From an uncultured Methylocystaceae bacterium (GTDB lineage Bacteria > Pseudomonadota > Alphaproteobacteria > Rhizobiales > Beijerinckiaceae): a DNA stretch of 18,140 bases. The notes below the pieces were generated by a model, which was given only the letters and a program-made list of their open reading frames with translations, was not told where the DNA came from and ran no database searches. The first letter of the stretch is position 1; each line of letters opens with the position of its first letter. The stretch covers positions 1 to 18,140 of the forward strand of contig CAMFKC010000005.1 in assembly GCA_945956975.1 (NCBI GenBank). Direction: 5' to 3'. Below, piece after piece: positions 6,616-12,841 of the stretch. The position numbers and the translations under genes were made by a program.

Positions 6616-7511
6616 CTGGTGATCAGCGTTCCCGCGCCGTGGTCGGTCAGCAATTCCACCAGCACGGCGTGCGGCAGCTTGCCGTCGACGATGACGACGC
6701 CCTCCACGCCCTGCTCGATCGCGTAGATGCAGGTCTCGACCTTCGGGATCATCCCGCCGGTGATCGTGCCGTCTGCGATGAGCGCGGGAATGTCGGAGAT
6801 CTTCAGCTCCTTGATGAGCTGCTTGTTCTTGTCGAGCACGCCGGGCACGTCGGTCAGGAACAGCAGCCGCTTGGCGCCGAGCGCGCCGGCGATGGCGCCG
6901 GCAAAGGTGTCGGCGTTGATGTTGTAGGTCTCGCCATCGGCGCCCTGCGCGACGGGCGCGAGCACCGGGATCAGCTCGCGGCCGAGCACCTGGTCGAGCA
7001 CGGTCGTGTCGACCTTGGAGGGTTCGCCGACGAAGCCGAGGTCCACGACCTTCTCGATGTTGGAATCGGGATCGTGAATGGTGCGCGCGACCTTGGTCGC
7101 CGTCACCATGTTGCCGTCCTTGCCGCACAGGCCGATCGCGCGGCCGCCCTCGGCGTTGATGAAGCCGACGATCTGCTTGTTGATGGAGCCGGCCAGAACC
7201 ATCTCGACAATCTCGACCGTCGCCTTGTCGGTGATGCGCAGGCCCGCCGCGAATTCCGACTTGATGCCGAGCTTGCTGAGCATGGCGCCGATCTGCGGGC
7301 CGCCGCCGTGCACCACCACGGGATTCACGCCGGACTGTTCGAGCAGGACCATGTCGCGGGCGAAGTCGCGCGCGACCTTCTCGTCGCCCATGGCGTGGCC
7401 GCCGTATTTCACCACCACGATCGCATCATCATAACGCAGCATGTGGGGCAACGCGCGAACGAGCGTTTGCGCCGTTGTGTTGGCTGCATCGATCTGTGTC
7501 TTGTCGGTCAT
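6612..7511 (-). CDS. argB: N-acetylglutamate kinase ArgB
   Basis: This 299-residue cytoplasmic enzyme phosphorylates N-acetyl-L-glutamate with ATP, the second step of the acetylated arginine pathway. The amino-acid-kinase fold is clear: VVVKYGGHAM (Lys35, phosphate binding), VVHGGGPQIG (68-75), the AAGLRITD substrate loop, and the C-terminal nucleotide region with TGGMIPKVETC. The N-terminal helical extension (about 1-28, before YDDAIVVVKYGG) is a trait of the hexameric, arginine-feedback-inhibited kinases, so inhibition by arginine is inferred. The ATG at 7511 is preceded only by a weak CGGA. The gene sits 62 nt after the hydrolase gene, and its stop overlaps the HAD start. Confidence 0.97.
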   Translation of the reverse strand: MTDKTQIDAANTTAQTLVRALPHMLRYDDAIVVVKYGGHAMGDEKVARDFARDMVLLEQSGVNPVVVHGGGPQIGAMLSKLGIKSEFAAGLRITDKATVEIVEMVLAGSINKQIVGFINAEGGRAIGLCGKDGNMVTATKVARTIHDPDSNIEKVVDLGFVGEPSKVDTTVLDQVLGRELIPVLAPVAQGADGETYNINADTFAGAIAGALGAKRLLFLTDVPGVLDKNKQLIKELKISDIPALIADGTITGGMIPKVETCIYAIEQGVEGVVIVDGKLPHAVLVELLTDHGAGTLITR

Positions 7512-7532
7512 GGCTGCGTCCGGTGAAATCAG

Positions 7533-7549
7533 CCCGCCTATCTAGCGGG
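7533..7549. other. Short GC hairpin in the hydrolase-argB gap
   Basis: CCCGC and GCGGG (5 bp) enclose a 7-nt loop CTATCTA, located between the hydrolase stop (7574) and the argB start (7511). It could attenuate read-through into argB. It has no T-run, and the stem is short enough to occur by chance in DNA of this composition. Confidence 0.25.
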
Positions 7550-7573
7550 GCGGCGTGACGATCTCAATGCGGG

Positions 7574-8452
7574 TCACAGGACGCCGAAACGCTTGAACCA
7601 TTCGAGCATCCTCCGCCACGCGTCCTCCGCCGCCTCCTTGCGGTAGCTCGACCGGAAGTCGGCGTGGAAGCCGTGTGGCGCGCCGGGGTAGATGTGGAAT
7701 TCCGCCGTCTTGCCGGCTTCCTTCAGTCTGTCCTGCATCTCCTCGACCTGCATGACGAGGATGCCCTGGTCGGCTTCGCCGTAGAGGCCGAGCACGGGGG
7801 CCTTCATGTCGGCGGCCTGGTCCAGCGCGCTCTTCGGCCAGATCGCCTTCTGCTCCGGCGGATCCTCGACCGGCCCGTAGAAGGCGACGCCGGCCCTGGG
7901 CGGGTGGGCGGAGGCGGAATATTGCCAGACGGCGCGCCCGCCGCGGCAGAAGCCGACCATGCCGAGCCGCGCAACGTCGCCGCCTTCAGCCTTCGCCCAG
8001 GCGACGGTGGCGTCAAGATCGGCGATCATCTCGGCGTCGGGCTTGGCGTTGACGATGGCGAAGACCTTCGAGAAATCCGTCTGCGCCGGCAGGTCGACGC
8101 CGGCGCGGAAATAATAGTCGGGCGCGACCGCAAACGCCCCCGCCTTGGCCAGCCGGCGCACGACGTCGCGGATGTATTCGTGCAGGCCGAGCGCCTCCAT
8201 GGCCACCAGAACGACCGGCGGGTTCGTCGCCTTTTCGGGCCGCGCGAAATAGACCGGCATCTGGCCGCCCGTCACGGCGACCTTGCCCTCTCCGGTCGTC
8301 AGCCCGGCCGTATCGGTGCGGATCGCGTCGGCCCGCACGGGGCCGGCCGACAGCGCATAGCCTGCGGCCGCCGCGGACGACGCCCGCATGAAGCCGCGGC
8401 GCGAGACCGGCGGCGGCGTCCACAATCCCTTGATGTCGGCTGGCAGGTTCAT
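7574..8452 (-). CDS. Tat-exported dienelactone hydrolase-family protein
   Basis: The 292-residue product has a twin-arginine signal: SRRGFMR (Arg18, Arg19), then an alanine-rich hydrophobic stretch to about residue 42 ending in PVRADA. Export to the periplasm in folded form is therefore expected. The mature part is an alpha/beta hydrolase of the dienelactone hydrolase family. It has the nucleophile Cys169 in GFCRGG (the family uses Cys rather than Ser), Asp228 in YGEAD, His260 in GAPHGFH, and Glu86 in MEALGLHEYIRD at the place of the family's helper glutamate. The ATG at 8452 follows GAAGGAG. It lies 28 nt after engB. True chlorocatechol-pathway enzymes are cytoplasmic, so this exported form probably acts on another ester or lactone; the substrate is unknown. 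Confidence 0.9.
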   Translation of the reverse strand: MNLPADIKGLWTPPPVSRRGFMRASSAAAAGYALSAGPVRADAIRTDTAGLTTGEGKVAVTGGQMPVYFARPEKATNPPVVLVAMEALGLHEYIRDVVRRLAKAGAFAVAPDYYFRAGVDLPAQTDFSKVFAIVNAKPDAEMIADLDATVAWAKAEGGDVARLGMVGFCRGGRAVWQYSASAHPPRAGVAFYGPVEDPPEQKAIWPKSALDQAADMKAPVLGLYGEADQGILVMQVEEMQDRLKEAGKTAEFHIYPGAPHGFHADFRSSYRKEAAEDAWRRMLEWFKRFGVL

Positions 8453-8480
8453 GCGCGCTTCTCCTTCGCCGGGGAGACTA

Positions 8481-9200
8481 TTACGCGCCGCGCTCCTCCA
8501 GCAATTGCGCGATGGCCGCGCGCAGTTCGGGCACGCCTTCGCCGGTCTGGCTGGAGGTGAACAGCACGTGCGGATAGGCGGCAGGACGCTTCGCGATCTT
8601 CTGCTGAGTCTCGGCCAAAAGGCGCTCGATGTCGCCTTTCTTGACCTCGTCCTTCTTGGTCAGGACGAGCGCGTAGGAGACGGCTGCGGCGTCGAGCGCA
8701 TCGAGCATCTCCTCGTCGACCTTCATCACGCCGCGCCGGCCGTCGATCAGCACGTAGACGCGCAGAAGCTTGGCGCGCCCGCGCAGATAATCCTTCATCA
8801 GACCGTCCCAGGACGAGATCTTCGTCTTGGAGACGGCGGCATATCCGTAGCCGGGCATGTCGACGAGGCGCGCGCGCTCCACACCCTCCGGGTTCCTGCG
8901 GCCGAGCGCGAAGAAATTGAGCTGCTGGGTGCGGCCGGGCGTGTGCGACACGCGCGCCAGCGTCTTGCGGCCGGTGAGCGCGTTGACCAACGACGACTTG
9001 CCGACGTTGGAGCGGCCGGCGAAGGCGAATTCCGGCGGTCCGCCCGGCGGCAGGTCGCCCTGCTTGGCCGCCGCCCAGATGAAGTCGCAGGCGCCGGCGA
9101 AGAGCTTGCGGCCCTGTTCGGTGAAGTCGGGTTGGTTGTCTAAGCCCTCCCCCCTTGCGGGGGAGGGTTGGGAGGGGGGTCGGCTGTCAGCGGCGCTCAT
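8481..9200 (-). CDS. engB: Ribosome biogenesis GTP-binding protein EngB (YsxC/YihA)
   Basis: This 239-residue P-loop GTPase acts in late assembly of the large ribosomal subunit. The G motifs are in order: G1 GRSNVGKSS (62-70), G2 TPGRTQ (87-92), G3 DMPGYG (114-119), G4 TKKD (181-184), and G5 near TSSQTGEG (215-222). The ATG at 9200 is preferred over a GTG at 9215. The spacing is weak, but a GGGGG lies about 9 nt upstream, inside a repeat. Oddity: residues 8-19 (PPSQPSPARGEG) are the translation of a palindromic repeat at 9145-9179, giving a roughly 20-residue N-terminal addition before the family-typical start near FTEQGRKLFAG. It follows yidC by 79 nt and precedes the Tat hydrolase by 28 nt. 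Confidence 0.95.
   Translation of the reverse strand: MSAADSRPPSQPSPARGEGLDNQPDFTEQGRKLFAGACDFIWAAAKQGDLPPGGPPEFAFAGRSNVGKSSLVNALTGRKTLARVSHTPGRTQQLNFFALGRRNPEGVERARLVDMPGYGYAAVSKTKISSWDGLMKDYLRGRAKLLRVYVLIDGRRGVMKVDEEMLDALDAAAVSYALVLTKKDEVKKGDIERLLAETQQKIAKRPAAYPHVLFTSSQTGEGVPELRAAIAQLLEERGA
9145..9179. repeat. GC-rich palindromic repeat lying inside the engB coding sequence
   Basis: On the plus strand CCCTCC.. and ..GGGAGGG flank a CTTGCG centre, followed by GGGAGGGGGG. It shares its core with 5855-5875 and is inverted relative to 9208-9257. It is read in frame by engB as residues 8-19. Confidence 0.75.
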
Positions 9201-9207
9201 TGATCGA

Positions 9208-9257
9208 ACCCCCACCCCGGCGCCTTCGGCGCCGACCCTCCCCGCAAGGGGGAGGGT
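9208..9257. repeat. GC-rich palindromic repeat in the yidC-engB gap, overlapping the engB ribosome binding region
   Basis: Read on the minus strand it runs CCCTCCCC-CTTGC-GGGGAGGG, then the hairpin GGCGCC-GAA-GGCGCC, then GGGGTGGGGG just before the engB ATG. The element's G-run may serve as the engB Shine-Dalgarno sequence. It is the inverted partner of 9145-9179, with about 28 bp between the two. Confidence 0.75.
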
Positions 9258-9279
9258 TCATGCTGCACGCCAGACTCGA

Positions 9280-11091
9280 TCACGCCGGCTTGCGCTTGAA
9301 CGTCTTGGCGAGATTGTCCCAGAGCTCGAAGGGCACGCCCGCGCGCTTCATGATGAAGCCCTGCTGCGCCACCGACAGCAGGTTGTTCCACGTCCAGTAG
9401 ATGACGAGGCCAGCCGGGAAGGAGCCCATCATGAAGGTGAAGATCACCGGCATCCAGGCGAACATCTGGCGCTGCACCGGATCGGTCGCCTCGGGGTTCA
9501 TCTTCATCTGCACCCACATCGACACGCCCATCAGCAGCGGCCAGATGCCGAGCCACAGAAAGTGGCCGAACACCGGCACGTGCGTGGGGTCGAACGGCAG
9601 CAGACCGAAGAGATTGAAGACGTTGGTCGGGTCGGGCTGCGACAGGTCCTTCACCCATCCGTAGAAGGGCGCCTGCCGCATTTCGATCGTGACGAACAGG
9701 ACCTTGTAGAGCGAGAAGAAGACCGGGATCTGGATCAGCATCGGCAGGCAGCCGGCGACCGGATTGACCTTCTCGCGCTTGAACAGCTCCATCTGCTCCT
9801 GCTGCTGCTTGACCTTGTCGTCGGGGTATTTGGCCTGCAGCTCCTTGAGCTGCGGCTGCAGCGCCTTCATCTTCGCCATCGACAGGTAGGACTTGTTGGC
9901 GAGCGGGAAGAAGGCGAGCTTGACGATGACGGTGACGGCGAGGATCGCGAGGCCGAAATTGCCGAGCAGCTTGTAGAGGAAGTCGATCAGCTTAAACATC
10001 GGCCGGGTGATGAAGTAGAACCAGCCCCAGTCGATCAGCAGGTCGAACTTGGCGATGCCCGGATTCTGCTGATAGCGGTCGAGAAGCTGCGAGACCTTGG
10101 CGCCGGCGAAGACATAGGTCTTGGCCTCGCCGGTCTTGCCGGGCTCGATCGTCTCGGCCTGGCCGAGCGCGTCGGCCTGATAGGACTTCACCGTCGCGCC
10201 GCCGCCGGAGAGGCGGCCGTCGAACGGCTTGGTCTGCTCGGGGGCGACCGCGGCGGCCCAGTACTTGTCGGTGAAGCCGACCCAGCCGCCCGTTCCCTTG
10301 AACGTCTTCTGGCCGTTCGTTTCCTTCTCGATCTTGTCGTAGGCGTATTCCTGCACGCCGGAATCGCCGACGACGCCGATCAGCCCCTCGTGCAGCACGG
10401 AATAGCCAGAGGTCTCAGGCTTGCCGTGACGCGAGACGAGCGAGAAGGGGTAGAGCGTGACCGGCTTGTCGGTCTTGTTCTCGACCGAGTCCTGGACGGT
10501 GAAGAGATAGTCCTGGTCGACGGACACCTTGCGCTTGAAGACCAGTCCCTGGCCGTTATCCCAGGTGAGCGTGACCGGCGTGGAGGCCGTGAGCCGCGCG
10601 CCATCGGCGGTCCAGACGGTGTCCGGCCCCGGCAGGGCGGCCTTCTCGCCGGCCGCCGGCACGAAGCCGATCTCGGCGTAGAAGGGGTGCGGCGAGCCGG
10701 ACGGCGAGAGCAGCTCGATGGTCGGGCTCTTGGGGTCGACCGTCTCGTGATATTTCTTCAGGCGCAGGTCGTCGATGCGGCCGCCCTTGAGCGCGATCGA
10801 ACCCGACAGGCTTTCGGTGTCGACGGGCAGCCGGGGGCTGGCGGCGAGCGCCTCGTCGCGGGATTTCACGACGCCCGGAACGGTCGAAGCGGGCGCGCTG
10901 GGCGAGCCGGCGGCCGGCGAGCCCGCGGGGGTCGGGGCGTCGGCGCCGGGACGCGGGGGAAGCGATTGCTGCTCCTTCACCTCGGCGCGCTGCTGCGTCA
11001 GCTTGGGCGCGCCGACGAAATATTGCCAGCCGACCAGAACCATCACCGACAGCGCGATCGCGAGAAACAGGTTCTTGGTGTCGTTGGTCAT
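9280..11091 (-). CDS. yidC: Membrane protein insertase YidC
   Basis: The 603-residue protein inserts and folds inner-membrane proteins, with or without the Sec translocon. It begins with TM1 (about 8-25, FLAIALSVMVLVGWQYFVG), then a Pro/Ala/Ser-rich linker (about 45-75). A large periplasmic beta domain follows (about 80-360), as in other Gram-negative YidC proteins. The conserved five-helix insertase core starts near FYFITRPMFKLIDFLYKLLGNFGLAILAVTVIVKLAFFPL and includes the cytoplasmic helical hairpin rich in Lys/Gln (MKALQPQLKELQAKYPDDKVKQQQEQMELFK), then NPVAGCLPMLIQIPVFFSLYKVL. It ends in a basic tail. The ATG overlaps the rnpA stop by 4 nt (ATGA), so translation is probably coupled. No yidD lies between rnpA and yidC here, although it often does in other bacteria. 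Confidence 0.98.
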   Translation of the reverse strand: MTNDTKNLFLAIALSVMVLVGWQYFVGAPKLTQQRAEVKEQQSLPPRPGADAPTPAGSPAAGSPSAPASTVPGVVKSRDEALAASPRLPVDTESLSGSIALKGGRIDDLRLKKYHETVDPKSPTIELLSPSGSPHPFYAEIGFVPAAGEKAALPGPDTVWTADGARLTASTPVTLTWDNGQGLVFKRKVSVDQDYLFTVQDSVENKTDKPVTLYPFSLVSRHGKPETSGYSVLHEGLIGVVGDSGVQEYAYDKIEKETNGQKTFKGTGGWVGFTDKYWAAAVAPEQTKPFDGRLSGGGATVKSYQADALGQAETIEPGKTGEAKTYVFAGAKVSQLLDRYQQNPGIAKFDLLIDWGWFYFITRPMFKLIDFLYKLLGNFGLAILAVTVIVKLAFFPLANKSYLSMAKMKALQPQLKELQAKYPDDKVKQQQEQMELFKREKVNPVAGCLPMLIQIPVFFSLYKVLFVTIEMRQAPFYGWVKDLSQPDPTNVFNLFGLLPFDPTHVPVFGHFLWLGIWPLLMGVSMWVQMKMNPEATDPVQRQMFAWMPVIFTFMMGSFPAGLVIYWTWNNLLSVAQQGFIMKRAGVPFELWDNLAKTFKRKPA

Positions 11092-11480
11092 GACGAGGGG
11101 GGCCTGGCTTTCGGGCGACGTTCCCGCACGGGCGCGGCGAGCGCTGCGGACATGTCGGACATCAATTGGGCGAAGGGAAGGTCGATCGCGCTTTCGCGCG
11201 CGACGAATACATAATCGCGGCCCGCGGGCGCCGAAAGAGCCGCGCCGAGCCGCAGCGCCTCGCGCAGGCGCCGCCGGATGCGGTTGCGCCGCACGGCCGA
11301 GGCGAAGGTCTTCTTTGTAACGGTAATGCCGAACCGGGCCGGCGCTTCCGCGGGCGTCTTGTCGGCGGGGAGGCCGACCTGCAGAACGAAAGCGGAGGCG
11401 TGACGGCGCGCGCCACGGGCGGCGGCCAGAAAATCCTTGCGCTTCTTGAGGCGAAGGGGCGCCGCGCCGCCGCTGGTCAT
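11088..11480 (-). CDS. rnpA: Ribonuclease P protein component RnpA
   Basis: This 130-residue basic protein is the subunit of RNase P that helps the RNA subunit remove tRNA 5' leaders. The signature RNR motif region is clear: FGITVTKKTFASAVRRNRIRRRLREALRL. The N-terminal RLKKRKDFLAAARGARR matches the family opening. The ATG at 11480 has GGAG 7 nt upstream (CGGAGCTGAC) and is preferred over the TTG at 11501. It follows rpmH by 69 nt and overlaps yidC by 4 nt, the classic rpmH-rnpA-yidC order. The C-terminus (PVRERRPKARPPSS) is a short basic extension. Confidence 0.96.
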   Translation of the reverse strand: MTSGGAAPLRLKKRKDFLAAARGARRHASAFVLQVGLPADKTPAEAPARFGITVTKKTFASAVRRNRIRRRLREALRLGAALSAPAGRDYVFVARESAIDLPFAQLMSDMSAALAAPVRERRPKARPPSS

Positions 11481-11549
11481 GTCAGCTCCGATCCGAACCA
11501 AGCGCGCCTGCCGCGATCATGGCGGTCGGGCGGCTTCAGGCGCGTCCGA

Positions 11550-11684
11550 TCAGGCCGACAGCTTCTTGCGGCCGCGGGCGCGACGGGCGGCGATGACCTT
11601 GCGGCCGCCGACAGTCGCCATGCGCGAACGGAAGCCGTGACGGCGCTTGCGCACGAGCTTGGAAGGTTGATAGGTCCGCTTCAC
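11550..11684 (-). CDS. rpmH: 50S ribosomal protein L34
   Basis: I found this short gene by reading the minus strand. A GTG at 11684 opens 44 codons giving MKRTYQPSKLVRKRRHGF, then RSRMATVGGRKVIAARRARGRKKLSA and TGA. This is a full-length, canonical L34, a small basic protein of the large ribosomal subunit. GGAGAG lies 6 nt before the GTG (CGGAGAGATCCC). It is the first gene of the rpmH-rnpA-yidC unit, has its own strong promoter upstream (11771-11799), and leaves a leader of roughly 80 nt. Confidence 0.98.
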   Translation of the reverse strand: MKRTYQPSKLVRKRRHGFRSRMATVGGRKVIAARRARGRKKLSA

Positions 11685-11770
11685 GGGATCTCTCCGAAAA
11701 TTGCGCGGGCGCCAAACCGAGAGGCGCAAAGACAGCGCCCGACGTCGGCGCCGCCGAAATCGCTGCGGGC

Positions 11771-11799
11771 TTATAGGGGAAAGCCGGCGGACAAGTCAA
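11771..11799 (-). promoter_or_regulatory. Sigma-70-type promoter of the rpmH unit
   Basis: On the minus strand TTGACT (11794-11799) is separated by exactly 17 nt from CTATAA (11771-11776), about 87 nt upstream of the rpmH start. This is the best promoter match I see in the window and fits a highly expressed ribosomal operon. Confidence 0.7.
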
Positions 11800-11914
11800 C
11801 GCGCAAGAGCAGCCGGGACAGGCCAATGCGTCACAAAGCGGACAAGCCGGACACATATGGCCGGGCTACATGCTCTCCGGGGCGAGGGAAGACAAGTCAG
11901 GCAAGGAGGCGGGC

Positions 11915-12835
11915 ATGACCCAGCCGAACGACCGGCCGCTGCAGGACCGGCATCTCGACCACGATATCGACGACGAGGAGACAGAGGGCCTGCCCGAAGG
12001 CGAGGACGAGGGGTCGGACGACCCGGACGCCGCCGGAGAACCGGCTCTGGCTCCGACGGGCCGGTCGCGGGTCAAGAAAATGCCGTCGGCGCTGACCGGG
12101 CGAAAATACCGCAAGCGCGACCTCGTCAAGATCGACGAGATCCGGCCTTCGCTCGCCGAACGCATTCGCCGCGATTATCCGGACCTGCCGCGCAACGCCA
12201 AGATCAGCCTCGGCGAGCTCGCCCGCTACCGGATGCTCTACGTCGAGGAACTGCTCCAGCAGGAGCACGGCGAGTTCACCGAACTCGACCGGCAGGTCGC
12301 CGAAAGCATCTCGAAGCAGGACACGATCGCGGAGAATACGGAAGAGGAATACGAGGAGCACCGCACGTTCGGCGAGCGCCTGTCCGATCATCTCGCCAGT
12401 TTCGGCGGCTCGTGGGCCTTTCTGATCTCGTTTGGCGTCCTGCTGCTGATCTGGATGGGCTTCAACGCCATACGCGGCGAGGCCGCCGCGTTCGATCCCT
12501 ACCCGTTCATCCTGCTCAACCTGATCCTGTCGTGCCTCGCCGCCATCCAGGCGCCGATCATCATGATGAGCCAGAAGCGGCAGGAGGAGAAAGACCGGCA
12601 GCGCTCCTACAACGACTATCGCGTGAACCTGAAGGCCGAGCTGGAAATCCGGCACCTGCACGAGAAGATCGACTATCTGATCTCGCGCCAGTGGCAGCGC
12701 ATGTCGGAGATCCAGCAGGTGCAGCTCGAAGTGCTGCACGAGGCCGGACGACGCACGAAGGTCAAATCCGCGAAGTCCGCCGGCGCAGACAGCGTGGACG
12801 CGCCCGGCGACGGAGACACGCGCGGCGGCGCGTGA
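11915..12835 (+). CDS. DUF1003 family membrane protein
   Basis: The 306-residue product has an acidic, low-complexity N-terminus (about 10-45, rich in Asp/Glu). A basic patch follows (SRVKKMPSALTGRKYRKRD), then an amphipathic region, then two closely spaced membrane helices (about 165-186, SWAFLISFGVLLLIWMGF; about 197-217, YPFILLNLILSCLAAIQAPIIMM). After them comes the charged segment MSQKRQEEKDRQRSYNDYRVNLKAELEIRHLHEKIDYL, which is typical of DUF1003. The family's function is unknown. The ATG at 11915 has a perfect AGGAGG 6 nt upstream; an ATG at 11870 in frame has none and is rejected. The gene is divergent from rpmH and converges with the TadG-like gene, with only 6 nt between the two stops and no visible terminator. 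Both termini should face the cytoplasm. Confidence 0.92.
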   Translation: MTQPNDRPLQDRHLDHDIDDEETEGLPEGEDEGSDDPDAAGEPALAPTGRSRVKKMPSALTGRKYRKRDLVKIDEIRPSLAERIRRDYPDLPRNAKISLGELARYRMLYVEELLQQEHGEFTELDRQVAESISKQDTIAENTEEEYEEHRTFGERLSDHLASFGGSWAFLISFGVLLLIWMGFNAIRGEAAAFDPYPFILLNLILSCLAAIQAPIIMMSQKRQEEKDRQRSYNDYRVNLKAELEIRHLHEKIDYLISRQWQRMSEIQQVQLEVLHEAGRRTKVKSAKSAGADSVDAPGDGDTRGGA

Positions 12836-12841
12836 GCCGCC

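Noticed and set aside
8857..11214. 785-residue open frame on the plus strand opposite engB, yidC and rnpA
   Set aside because: It spans three well-identified genes on the other strand and has a composition typical of an antisense GC-rich frame.
11870..11914. 15-residue N-terminal extension of the DUF1003 protein from the ATG at 11870
   Set aside because: There is no ribosome binding site before it, whereas the ATG at 11915 has a perfect AGGAGG.
11685..11914. Replication origin suggested by rpmH
   Set aside because: No dnaA gene, no cluster of DnaA boxes and no AT-rich unwinding stretch; rpmH is not a reliable origin marker in alphaproteobacteria.
12836..12841. Terminator between the convergent DUF1003 and TadG-like genes
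   Set aside because: The gap is 6 nt and I see no stem-loop with a T-tract at the junction.
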